Assembly: GCF_002005225.1 (NCBI RefSeq)
Contig: NZ_CP019724.1
Span: 1 to 64,000 of the forward strand
Reading direction: 5' to 3'
Source: Streptomyces pactum
GTDB lineage: Bacteria; Actinomycetota; Actinomycetes; Streptomycetales; Streptomycetaceae
DNA length: 64,000 nucleotides
The position numbers and the translations under genes are program-made. Positions 52,906 through 61,524 of the stretch are shown here, one piece after another (position 1 is the stretch's first letter; every line of letters begins with the position of its first letter). A model generated the notes under the pieces. It worked only from the letters and a program-made list of their open reading frames with translations. It was not told the DNA's origin and made no database searches.

Positions 52906-53417
52906 CCCCCACCCAGAAGAAGACCTTTGGTCAGGTTGTAGCTAGTGCGCCTTCTGGCGTGTCCGTGCCCTGCGAGGATGGCTGCATATATCTGGCAGAT
53001 CGGCCGGATCGGCTGTCTTGCCTCCCGCCGCTCCCAGAAGAAGGGCGTCACGCGAGGCCCGCTCGCCTACGAGGTCACACGGGCGACAGCGACTCTTGAG
53101 TGCGTGCCTGGAAGGTTGCGTGGCTGTTACAGGCCGCCCGCAATGGTGAGGCCACTTTTGCTCGGTTGGAACTCGCGTCCGGCTCAGGTCGCGGTCTCCC
53201 CCGGTGGCTACTTCTGGGGCACGCGGAGTGCTTCCGCGGCCACTGTACAGGTCGCCACTGACAGTTAATTCATTCGCTTGCGCGCCCGTCTTATCTCACT
53301 TTATGTTGACCCTGTCGCTGATCAGACAGCAGGTCAACGACCCTTATTTACGCAGGCAGTTGACGTTTTATCGCTCCCGTTTACCGGGAGCCACCGTCCC
53401 GGCTGGAGCTACTCTCT
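52906..53417. other. Intergenic region upstream of the cas operon
   Basis: About 510 bases. The last 170 are A/T-richer (53265-53380), as expected for the cas promoter, and contain the inverted repeat at 53305-53338. No gene is supported. Confidence 0.5.
53305..53338. promoter_or_regulatory. Inverted repeat upstream of cse1
   Basis: GTTGACC (53305-53311) and GGTCAAC (53332-53338) are perfect inverted arms; inside, CTGTC and GACAG pair as well around a GATCA-containing loop. It lies 80 bases before the first cas gene, so it may be an operator or an RNA hairpin. Confidence 0.55.
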
Positions 53418-55022
53418 GTGTTCAATGTGCTGATGTCGCCGTGCGTGCCGATGAAGTGGTGCCACACCGCCGACCCCACCGAACTCTCGCGTCTGGTGCC
53501 TGGCGCGCTGCCTGCTGCCGCTCCGGGCCTGACGACTCTTACTCCTCTCGGTGAGGTGCTCTCGGCTGCGCATCTCGGCACGCTAGATGTCCCTAACGTT
53601 GCCGTCTCCTCCGCCCTGCGCCGGCTCCTCGTGGCACTGTTCATCCGCGTCAGCGGCCTGGACATCGCTGGCCCCGACGCGTGGGACGACCGCTGGGACT
53701 TACTCCTTGATCAAGGTCACCTTGATCCCACAGAGGTGAGCGCCTACGTCGCCAGGTGGGGTCACCGGTTCAACCTGGACGACCCTGAGCGGCCGTTCCT
53801 CCAGGACCCACGCCTCGCTGAGGAGTGCGGCGACCCGGCGCCGCCGGCGAAGCTCGTTATGACCCGAGCGTCCGGGAACAATCAGCCCTGGCTGAACCGG
53901 ACTCCGCAGGATGCACCGATCACGCCGTACGAGGCGTTCTGGTGGATCCTCGCGTGGCGGCAGTACGGGCCGTGCGGACTCGGAGCGAACCGCAGCCACA
54001 ACGGCATCACGCACAAGTCCATGGCTGCCGCCCCGCTTCGGTCCGTCATCTCCTGGCACCCCGAGACCGGCAACGAATACACCAACCTCCTGCTGTCGGC
54101 ACCCCACCCCACCGACATCCCCGTCACCGGACCCGACCTGCCCGAGTGGGAACAGGCCACCCTGCCCGACCCCCTCCACCCTGAACTGCCATCCGGCCCC
54201 GTGTCCCGGCTCATCAACCGGGCCGCGCACGCCACCCTCACCCATGCCGACCCGGCCACCGGCCAGATCACCGCCGTCTGGGCAGCATGGCGATCCCCCG
54301 TACCCACCGCCGTGAAGGAGGCCGGCGCGAAGAAGGCTCTCGAAGTCGCGGCCGAGGCCGTCGCCGCCGCTGGCGACCCGTTCCTCATCAACCGCAGCAA
54401 GGGCGGTCCCGTCCGCGCCAACCACGCCCGCGCCCTTGTACGGGACTTCGACTCCCTTATCCACATCCAGCGCCCCGGTGACACCACGAAGGCGGCTACC
54501 ACCCCGCCGGCGTGGATCCGGCTCCTCGACACCCTCCCCATCGAGGCCCTCGACCGACTCGGCCCCATCCGCGCACGAGCTCTCGCCTGTCACCAGGACA
54601 AGCAGGAGAAGGAAGAGATCTGGTTCGAGCAAATCACCCCGGTCCCGATCGCCGACTACACCTCGGGCCGCCACCCCGAAAGGGCGGCTCTGGTCGCATC
54701 CACCCGCAAGACGGCCGAGGACACTGCGAAGGCCCTGGCGGCCGCCCTGCGGTCTGCGTGGAACGCGATGAGTCCCGATCCTCGCTCCGAGTGCCCCTGG
54801 ACCAACGACGCGATCGCCGCCTACTGGGACCGCGCCGACAGCCGCTTCTGGCAGGCCCTCAACGCCGACACCGACCCCCAACTGCACTCACTTGCCATCG
54901 CCTTGTACGACGACGCCACCCGCGCCGACGCCTCCACGCCCACGGGCCTCATTCCCATCGCCCAGGCGCGAGCCACCCTCACCCACCCCAAGGTCCGGCG
55001 CACCACGAAGAAGACCACCTGA
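53418..55022 (+). CDS. casA: Cse1/CasA, large subunit of type I-E Cascade
   Basis: 534 residues, within the family range. Marks of Cse1: early LSRLVPGALPAAAPGLTTLT, the segment WDLLLDQGHLDPTEVSAYVA followed by RFNLDDPERPFLQDPRLAEE, and the centre NNQPWLNRTPQDAPITPYEA then FWWILAWRQYGPCGLGANRS. Cse1 recognises the PAM and recruits Cas3. GTG at 53418 is a likely start; ATG codons at 53433 and 53451 are alternatives. First gene of the operon casA-casB-cas7-cas5-cas6e. Confidence 0.9.
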   Translation: MFNVLMSPCVPMKWCHTADPTELSRLVPGALPAAAPGLTTLTPLGEVLSAAHLGTLDVPNVAVSSALRRLLVALFIRVSGLDIAGPDAWDDRWDLLLDQGHLDPTEVSAYVARWGHRFNLDDPERPFLQDPRLAEECGDPAPPAKLVMTRASGNNQPWLNRTPQDAPITPYEAFWWILAWRQYGPCGLGANRSHNGITHKSMAAAPLRSVISWHPETGNEYTNLLLSAPHPTDIPVTGPDLPEWEQATLPDPLHPELPSGPVSRLINRAAHATLTHADPATGQITAVWAAWRSPVPTAVKEAGAKKALEVAAEAVAAAGDPFLINRSKGGPVRANHARALVRDFDSLIHIQRPGDTTKAATTPPAWIRLLDTLPIEALDRLGPIRARALACHQDKQEKEEIWFEQITPVPIADYTSGRHPERAALVASTRKTAEDTAKALAAALRSAWNAMSPDPRSECPWTNDAIAAYWDRADSRFWQALNADTDPQLHSLAIALYDDATRADASTPTGLIPIAQARATLTHPKVRRTTKKTT

Positions 55023-55050
55023 TCCGCGACCACGAGAAAGAGCCCCGACC

Positions 55051-55659
55051 GTGACGACCGAATCACCGCCGTCCAAGGAAAACAGTCTCGCCACCTGCGA
55101 GCGGTTCATGAACACCGTCCGCCGCGCCTGCGCCACCCCCGAAGGCCGCGCAACCCTACGGCAGGGTCTCGCCGACCATCTCGACAACCCCTGGCCCCTT
55201 TACGTGCACCTCATGCCCGCCGGCGGCATCCCTGTCGGTGAGGACACCCCCCACCACGCTCTCCGCCAAGCCGAACACCCGTTCCTGCTCGTCGCGGCCC
55301 TGTACGCCGTCCACGACGCGCCCAACCCCCGCGCCGGCGACAAACCGCTCACCGTCAAGCAACCCGCCCCGGCGAAGCCGTGGGAGAACCTCGGCTGGTC
55401 CCTCGCCCGCGCTGCGCGCGTCGGCATGCGCCGCGAGACGGCCACCGGCCTCCTCTCTCACCTGTGCGAACTCGACTACGAGGCGTTCATGGCCGAACTC
55501 CCGTCCACCATCAGCCTTCTGCGTTCCAGCAACATTCCGGTCAGGTGGCCGGTCCTGCTCCGCGACAGCATCCGCTACCAGCGCTGGGCGCCCGACGTCC
55601 GGATCGACTGGGCCCGCTCCTACACCACTCCCGCAGGCTCGAAGGAGACCAGTAAGTGA
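55051..55659 (+). CDS. casB: Cse2/CasB, small subunit of type I-E Cascade
   Basis: 202 residues, all-helical: ERFMNTVRRACATPEGRATL, ADHLDNPWPLYVHLMPAGGI, LSHLCELDYEAFMAELPSTI and SLLRSSNIPVRWPVLLRDSI. GTG at 55051 follows GAAAGAG, 28 bases after casA. Cse2 dimers lie along the crRNA and stabilise the R-loop. Confidence 0.9.
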   Translation: MTTESPPSKENSLATCERFMNTVRRACATPEGRATLRQGLADHLDNPWPLYVHLMPAGGIPVGEDTPHHALRQAEHPFLLVAALYAVHDAPNPRAGDKPLTVKQPAPAKPWENLGWSLARAARVGMRRETATGLLSHLCELDYEAFMAELPSTISLLRSSNIPVRWPVLLRDSIRYQRWAPDVRIDWARSYTTPAGSKETSK

Positions 55660-56915
55660 CCCCGCTCTACATCGACGTCCACATCATCCACTCCGCCCCC
55701 TACAGCAACCTCAACCGCGACCGGCAGGGCGCCCCGAAGATGGCCACCTACGGCGGCGTGTCCCGCCCTCGCCTCTCATCCCAGCACGGACGCCGCCACA
55801 GTCGCACGCACATGGAAGAGGCCCTCGGTACGCGCGCCATCCGCACCCGCGGCACCCCCCTCGCCGTCGCCAAGCGCCTGACCGCAACCGGCTGGGACGA
55901 GACCACCGCTCTTGCCGCCGCGCAGATGCTGATCCTCGCGGCCGACGTCAAAGGCCTCGGCTTGTCGGACGCCGGTGGCACCAACGCCCTGCTGTTCCTG
56001 CCGGAGACCGCATTCGATTCCCTCGCCGAGATCGCCAACAGCCGCCGCGACGTCCTCACCAAGGCTGCCGGCGCCGCGGCAAAGGCCATCACCGAAGCCA
56101 AGGCGAAGGCCGAAGCCAAGAAGGCCAAGAGCGACACCGAGGACGCTGACGCCGACTCCGAGGAGGAAGAGGCCGTCGAGACCGGTCCCCTCGCCACCGC
56201 CTACAAGAAGATCCCCGCCGCCGAGCGCAAGGAGCTCCAGTCAGCTGTGCTGGAAGTCTTCCGCCAGCGCAACGCATCCATCGCTGCCTACGGCCGCATG
56301 CTTGCCAACGAAGCCGGATCCACCGTCGCCGGCGCCATCCAGATGGCCCACAGCATCGGCACCCACGCCGGCCCGTCCCAGATCGACTTCTTCTCCGCCG
56401 TGGACGACCTGATCCACGACGCCGGAGAAGAAACCGGCGCAGGCCACATGGGCGACCAGCGCTACACCTCCGCCACCTTCTACCGCTACGCCACCCTCAA
56501 CGTCCGCGAACTCATCGACAACCTCGACGGCGACACCGCCACCGCCCAGCAGGTCACCGAAGCATTCCTGCGGGCCTTCCCGCTGGCGATCATGCCCGCC
56601 AAGGCCTCCGGCACCGCACCCCACACCGTCCCCCACCTCATCCACATCGCCGTCCGCACCGACCGGCCCGTCAACCTCGTCGGCGCGTTCGAGACCCCCA
56701 TCCCCGCCACCACCAACGGCTACGTCACCGCCTCACTGGACGCCCTCAACGCCCACGCAGCCGCCCACGCCCGCATGCTCGGCACCAGCCGCATCGCCGA
56801 CCACGCTCACGTCACCCTCAGCGACACCGAGTTCACCGCCCTCGGAGACCGCGTGGACGCGGTCGATGACCTGATCACCCGAACCCTCGCCACCATCACC
56901 AAGCACACCAGCTGA
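55656..56915 (+). CDS. cas7: Cas7/Cse4 (CasC), backbone subunit of type I-E Cascade
   Basis: 419 residues. N-terminus LYIDVHIIHSAPYSNLNRDR then QGAPKMATYGGVSRPRLSSQ is the Cas7e signature; later ADVKGLGLSDAGGTNALLFL, AYGRMLANEAGSTVAGAIQM and DLIHDAGEETGAGHMGDQRY. GTG start overlaps the casB stop by four bases (GTGA). An unusually charged, low-complexity insertion (AKAKAEAKKAKSDTEDADAD then SEEEEAVE) sits at about 150-178 and lengthens it beyond the roughly 360 residues common for the family. Confidence 0.93.
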   Translation: MTPLYIDVHIIHSAPYSNLNRDRQGAPKMATYGGVSRPRLSSQHGRRHSRTHMEEALGTRAIRTRGTPLAVAKRLTATGWDETTALAAAQMLILAADVKGLGLSDAGGTNALLFLPETAFDSLAEIANSRRDVLTKAAGAAAKAITEAKAKAEAKKAKSDTEDADADSEEEEAVETGPLATAYKKIPAAERKELQSAVLEVFRQRNASIAAYGRMLANEAGSTVAGAIQMAHSIGTHAGPSQIDFFSAVDDLIHDAGEETGAGHMGDQRYTSATFYRYATLNVRELIDNLDGDTATAQQVTEAFLRAFPLAIMPAKASGTAPHTVPHLIHIAVRTDRPVNLVGAFETPIPATTNGYVTASLDALNAHAAAHARMLGTSRIADHAHVTLSDTEFTALGDRVDAVDDLITRTLATITKHTS

Positions 56916-57015
56916 CCCGGCCTGCCACCTGCACCCGCGGAGCTGAAGCACACCGTCCCGGGACCGCTCCGCGCACGCGGAGGTCGCATCCGCCCCACCA
57001 CACCAAGGAGGACCC

Positions 57016-57771
57016 TTGACCGGCTTCCTGATGCACTTGTCCGCCCCACTGCAAAGCTGGGGTGGACCCGCCGACTTCAAAGTGAGGCCCACCAGCACCT
57101 CGCCCACCAGGTCTGCCCTCACGGGCCTTCTCGCCTCCGCGCTCGGCCGGCCCCGCGACCACGAGAACACTGACCTTGCCCAACTCCGCTACGTCATCCG
57201 CGTCGACCGCCCCGGGCACCGCGAGATGGATTTCCACACCATCGGCGGCGGCTATCCCAGGGAACTCACCCCACCCACCGCCGACGGCAAACGGAAGAAG
57301 CCCGGGGAGGGAACGATGATCACCGAACGGTGGTACCTCGCGGACGCCGCGTTCACCGTCGCCGTCACGGGCCCCGGTGACACCATCGCCCTCGCCGCTC
57401 ACGCCCTTGCCGAGCCGGTCTTCGCCCCCTACCTCGGCCGCCGCTCCTGCCCACCCGACACCCCCATCCTCCTGCGCACGGACCTGGACGACCCCGTGGC
57501 CGAACTCGACCGCGCCCCACTCCACGCAGACCGGCCCCGCAACGCGGCCACCATCGACGTCACCTTCATCCACGACGCTCCGCCCACCCCTGACCTCCCG
57601 GCGACCACCACCGTGCGCGACACCCCCGCACCCGGCCGCACCTTCACCACCCGCGACCTGTGGGAAACCCAGCGCGCCCTCCCCGCCAGCCTCTGCGCCG
57701 GCCGCGGAACCCAGTGGCTCACCGCCCTCACCGCCTACGCAAAGACCACTGCCGTCCAGGAGACGCCATGA
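57016..57771 (+). CDS. cas5: Cas5e (CasD), subunit of type I-E Cascade
   Basis: 251 residues. N-terminus GFLMHLSAPLQSWGGPADFK is diagnostic; then SPTRSALTGLLASALGRPRD, LRYVIRVDRPGHREMDFHTI and WYLADAAFTVAVTGPGDTIA. TTG start at 57016 with AAGGAGG upstream. The 100 bases after cas7 show no gene. Binds the 5' handle of the crRNA in this family. Confidence 0.92.
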   Translation: MTGFLMHLSAPLQSWGGPADFKVRPTSTSPTRSALTGLLASALGRPRDHENTDLAQLRYVIRVDRPGHREMDFHTIGGGYPRELTPPTADGKRKKPGEGTMITERWYLADAAFTVAVTGPGDTIALAAHALAEPVFAPYLGRRSCPPDTPILLRTDLDDPVAELDRAPLHADRPRNAATIDVTFIHDAPPTPDLPATTTVRDTPAPGRTFTTRDLWETQRALPASLCAGRGTQWLTALTAYAKTTAVQETP

Positions 57772-58433
57772 CCACTGCCGCCACCGCAACCACCGTCCAC
57801 CTGGCCCGCATCACCCTCAACCCCCGCTCACGCGACTTCCACAACGACCTCCGCGACCACACCGCCCTCCACCGCCGCATCAGCGCACTCTTTCCCGACC
57901 AGGCAGGCACCAGCCCCCGCACCGCCCACAACGTTCTCTACCGCCTCGAACGCGAACCAACCGGCGCCAAACTGCTCATCCAGTCCACCGGCATCACCAT
58001 CAACCGCAACGCCCTCCCCGCCAGCTACACCACCGCCGACATCGACTACCGCGAACTCAACCCCCTCCTCGACTGGGCGACACCCGGCCGCATCATCCGC
58101 TACCGCATCGACGCCAACCCCCTCAAAACCGAATTCGTCCCCGGCCGCCGAGGCCGCCGCGTCCCCCTCACCGGTGAAGCCGCCCTCACCTGGTGGGAAC
58201 GCAAAGCCGCCCACGCCGGTCTCACACCGCAGCTCATCCTCGACACCCCCCAACCCCCCGTACTCGCCACCCGAGGCGACAAGAAGCGCGCACGCCTCAA
58301 CGTCACACGGTTCGACGGCATCGCCACCATCACCGACACCCACGCCCTCCGCCAGGCCATCACCACCGGCATCGGCCAAGGACGCGCCTACGGACTCGGA
58401 CTCCTCTCCATCGCACCCCACCGCGAGCAGTGA
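57768..58433 (+). CDS. cas6e: Cas6e (CasE), crRNA-processing endoribonuclease
   Basis: 221 residues. Start overlaps the cas5 stop (ATGA). RNA-binding fold with HLARITLNPRSRDFHNDLRD, then HTALHRRISALFPDQAG (a candidate catalytic His at 35), NVLYRLEREPTGAKLLIQST and the glycine-rich C-terminal TTGIGQGRAYGLGLLSIAPH. Cuts the repeat RNA at the 3' side of its hairpin. Mini-array begins 38 bases after its stop. Confidence 0.93.
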   Translation: MTTAATATTVHLARITLNPRSRDFHNDLRDHTALHRRISALFPDQAGTSPRTAHNVLYRLEREPTGAKLLIQSTGITINRNALPASYTTADIDYRELNPLLDWATPGRIIRYRIDANPLKTEFVPGRRGRRVPLTGEAALTWWERKAAHAGLTPQLILDTPQPPVLATRGDKKRARLNVTRFDGIATITDTHALRQAITTGIGQGRAYGLGLLSIAPHREQ

Positions 58434-58470
58434 CACAGCAACGCAACCAAGACAGCACAGGTTAGAGAGG

Positions 58471-58682
58471 GTGCGCTCCGCGTGAGTGGAGGTGTCCCGA
58501 ACCCCATCACCGGCGACAAAAACGTCTTTGCATGGGCTCCGCGTACGCGGAGATGTCCCGTTGTTGGTGCCCTGGCCGATGGTGCGGGCGATATGCGCTC
58601 CGCCTACGCGGAGGTGTCCCGCAGGACGAGATCGCCGGCTACGAGTGGATGATGCGTGCTCCGCAAACGCGGAGATTTTCTG
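58471..58682 (+). CRISPR. Mini-array of 4 repeats and 3 spacers between cas6e and cas3
   Basis: Repeats of 29 bases at 58471, 58532, 58593 and 58654, with 32-base spacers: an exact 61-base period. Core CTCCGCGTACGCGGAG with small changes, ending GTGTCCCG in the first and third copy and ATGTCCCG in the second; the fourth copy ends TTTTCTG, as a decayed terminal repeat. Orientation matches the main array, but the last eight bases (the crRNA 5' handle) differ from its GTGAGCCG. The third spacer reads as a plausible peptide frame (DEIAGYEWMM). Confidence 0.9.
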
Positions 58683-58702
58683 GATCTGATTGGAGATCTC
58701 TG

Positions 58703-61456
58703 ATGATGCGGCCCCTCATTGAGGATCGCCTGTGGGGCAAGTCCGATGGTCTGGAAGACGTGGGGCCGTACCCGGTCCTCGGCCATCTGATCGACACCGC
58801 GATGATCGCCGGACAGTTGTGGGACAACTACCTCACCGCCGGCCAGCGGGACATCATCGCGAAAGGCTGGGGCGTTACCGAGGTGCACGCTCGGCAACTG
58901 GTGATGTTCTGGGCTGGACTGCACGACCTGGGCAAGATCTGCCCGGCTTTTCAGCATCAGGACCAGAAGGCGGCGGCCGGTCTCCTCGAGGACCCCGCAT
59001 ACCCTGTCCCGGACGACCGCAGTTCGATCCGGCACGAGCGCGTCTCTCACCTCACCGCGCCCATGCTTCTCGCGCAGGCGGGCTACCCAACGAGCGGCCG
59101 TCCACTGCGGTCGATCGCCCACCAGATCGGGCAAATCCTCGGCGGTCACCACGGCACCTACGGCAATGCCCTGAACGCCCGCACTCTCACCGGCCCCGAG
59201 GACCAGGAGCCGCGCGTCGGGGCGGCCGGCTGGAGCGCGCAGCGGGCCGCGCATCTCCACACTGTTCATGCTCTGTGTGGCAGCCCCGAGCCGCCTGCCT
59301 TGTTCGCCCCCGGGGGCGCCTGCGTCGTAGCGACAGGATTGATCGTTCTCGCGGACTGGCTCGCCTCCCGGATCGGCTGGGTTCGCGCACGCCACTGGGA
59401 GCGCAAGCACTCCCGTGACCCTCGCGACTGGAAGACGCATGCCGAACGTGCCCAGAGGGCAGCGCCGGAGGCTCTCGCGCAGGTCCAGCTTGCCTCCGCG
59501 GTCTGGAAGCCGGCCAAGTCGTTCACCGCGATGTTCCCGTTCATCACCGACCCGTACCCTCTTCAGGCTGACCTCGCCAAGCGCCTCCCGGCGCTCGTCA
59601 ACGGTCCTGGTCTGGTCGTCATCACCGCCCCCACCGGGGACGGCAAAACGGAAACGGCGTTGTTCACCGCGCACGTCCTCGGTCACGCCGCCCGCACCGA
59701 AGGCCTCGGCGTGTTCCTGCCGACCATGGCCACCACCGACGCCATGCACACCCGCATCACCGAGCACGTCGCCCAGGCCGCCAGCGTCCGCATGCCCGTC
59801 GCCCTGCTGCACTCCATGGCCTGGCTCAACGCCGACTACAACCCCGACACAGACCGCGTCCTCACCGACGCGTCAACCACCGCGGGAGAGTGGATCAAAG
59901 GGCGCCACCGCGGGCTCCTGGCCGGCGTAGCCGTCGGCACCTGGGACACCGCGGCCCTCGCCGCCCTCCCGGTCCGCTACAACGTCATGCGCTGGCTCGG
60001 CCTCACCGGCAAAACCGTTGTCATCGACGAGGCCCACGCCTACGACGCCTACGGACATCGCCTGACCGAACGCCTCCTCGAATGGCTCGGCCACACCCGG
60101 ACCCCCGTGATCCTGCTGTCCGCCACCCTCACCGGCACCATCGCCACACGACTCGCAGCCGCCTACCGGACCGGGGCAGGCCACACCAGCCCCGCCACCA
60201 TCGCCCCCACCTATCCCGGCTGGACCCATATCGACGCCACCACCGGCACCGTCACCACCAGCGAAACCCTCCCCACCACCCGTGCCCGCCGCCTGGCCGT
60301 CAACCTCCACCACATCCGCCACCAAGCCTCCCCCACCAACCCGGACAGCCGCCTCGCCACCCTCACCCGCACCCTCCAGCCCATGATCGACGAAGGCCGA
60401 GGCTGCGCCGCCGTCGTCTGCAACACCGTCGCCGACGCCCAGGCCACCGCCCGCCACCTGAGGACCGCATGGGCCGGCCCCACCGCCCCGCTCGTTCAAC
60501 TGCTCCACGCCCGCATGCCCGCACGCCAACGCCGAGGCGTCACACGCCGCATCGAGCACTGGGCCGGAAAGCCCCGCGCCGCCCGCACCACCCCGGACGG
60601 CCACTACACCCCGGCCCGCGGCCGTCGCCCCTCCCGGCCGGTCATCGTCGTCGCCACCCAGGTCATCGAACAATCCCTCGACGTCGACTTCGACCACGTC
60701 ATCAGCGACCTCGCCCCGATCGCCCTCCTCCTCCAACGCGCCGGCCGATGCCACCGCCACCCCCGCACCGACCGCCCCGCCTGGGCCCCCGCCCCGGCCA
60801 TGACCGTCCTCATCCCCACCGGAAAACTCCCACCCCAGAGATGGGGCACCGTCTACAGCGAAAACCTCCTCAACCGCACCGTGACGGCCCTCCAAGGCCT
60901 CGGCGGCGGCATCTGCGCCATCCCCGAAGATGTCCAAAGCCTGGTCGACCAGGTCTACGCCGCCGACTGGACCACCACCGCCGGCACCCACGATCTCGCC
61001 ACCGAACACGCCACGCGGGCCCTCGCCGACACCGCCACCATCCCCACCCCCACCCAGCTGATCCGCGACCTCCACCCGCTCACCACCATCGACGACGAGA
61101 ACCTCCTCGTGACCCGACTGGGCGCAGACAGCGTCCGCGTCCTGCCCGTCTGGACCGACACCAACGGCCGCCCCTGGCTCGACCGCCAGGCACGCCACCG
61201 GCCGCTCCCCACCCACATCGACCCCCGAGACACAGCCACCATCCGCAACCTCATGGCCCACACCGTCCAAGTCGACCACCGATGGCTCCAAGGACACGGC
61301 GCCGAAACCAACACCCCCACCACCTGGCGGCACATCGGTGCCCTCCAAGACGTCCTCCTCCTGCCACAACGCGTCACCAGCACAGGAAGACGGCCGTATC
61401 GACTCAACGGCAAAACCCACCACCTGTCCCGACTCGACGGCCTCGTACGCGAGTAA
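58703..61456 (+). CDS. cas3: Cas3 helicase-nuclease
   Basis: 917 residues. N-terminal HD nuclease: YPVLGHLIDTA (His28), WAGLHDLGKICPAF (His74-Asp75), RHERVSHLTAPMLL and LGGHHGTYGNAL. Superfamily 2 helicase: VVITAPTGDGKTETALF (Walker A, about 305-316), VVIDEAHAYDAYGHR (DEAH about 440), LLSATLTGTIA, VVATQVIEQSLDVDFDHVIS and LLLQRAGRCHRH (about 675). Start at ATG 58703 after GGAG at 58692; ATG 58706 is equivalent. Upstream in-frame codons run through the mini-array and are not gene. Cas3 usually precedes cse1; here it follows the Cascade genes. Confidence 0.93.
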   Translation: MMRPLIEDRLWGKSDGLEDVGPYPVLGHLIDTAMIAGQLWDNYLTAGQRDIIAKGWGVTEVHARQLVMFWAGLHDLGKICPAFQHQDQKAAAGLLEDPAYPVPDDRSSIRHERVSHLTAPMLLAQAGYPTSGRPLRSIAHQIGQILGGHHGTYGNALNARTLTGPEDQEPRVGAAGWSAQRAAHLHTVHALCGSPEPPALFAPGGACVVATGLIVLADWLASRIGWVRARHWERKHSRDPRDWKTHAERAQRAAPEALAQVQLASAVWKPAKSFTAMFPFITDPYPLQADLAKRLPALVNGPGLVVITAPTGDGKTETALFTAHVLGHAARTEGLGVFLPTMATTDAMHTRITEHVAQAASVRMPVALLHSMAWLNADYNPDTDRVLTDASTTAGEWIKGRHRGLLAGVAVGTWDTAALAALPVRYNVMRWLGLTGKTVVIDEAHAYDAYGHRLTERLLEWLGHTRTPVILLSATLTGTIATRLAAAYRTGAGHTSPATIAPTYPGWTHIDATTGTVTTSETLPTTRARRLAVNLHHIRHQASPTNPDSRLATLTRTLQPMIDEGRGCAAVVCNTVADAQATARHLRTAWAGPTAPLVQLLHARMPARQRRGVTRRIEHWAGKPRAARTTPDGHYTPARGRRPSRPVIVVATQVIEQSLDVDFDHVISDLAPIALLLQRAGRCHRHPRTDRPAWAPAPAMTVLIPTGKLPPQRWGTVYSENLLNRTVTALQGLGGGICAIPEDVQSLVDQVYAADWTTTAGTHDLATEHATRALADTATIPTPTQLIRDLHPLTTIDDENLLVTRLGADSVRVLPVWTDTNGRPWLDRQARHRPLPTHIDPRDTATIRNLMAHTVQVDHRWLQGHGAETNTPTTWRHIGALQDVLLLPQRVTSTGRRPYRLNGKTHHLSRLDGLVRE

Positions 61457-61524
61457 CATCACAAACACACTCGCACCTTGAAAAAAGAATCACGCAACAC
61501 CCACGACATCGCAGGTCACGAAAT
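61457..61524 (+). promoter_or_regulatory. Leader-like A/T-rich stretch before the main array
   Basis: 68 bases between cas3 and the first repeat, distinctly A-rich (including TTGAAAAAAGAATCACG) in a 70% GC region. It lies on the 5' side of the repeat orientation, where a leader should be. The decayed first repeat argues against a working leader, so this is tentative. Confidence 0.45.

Noticed and set aside
52945..53268. 107-codon plus-strand frame before the cas operon
   Set aside because: No ribosome site, mixed composition, no domain; overlaps the promoter region.
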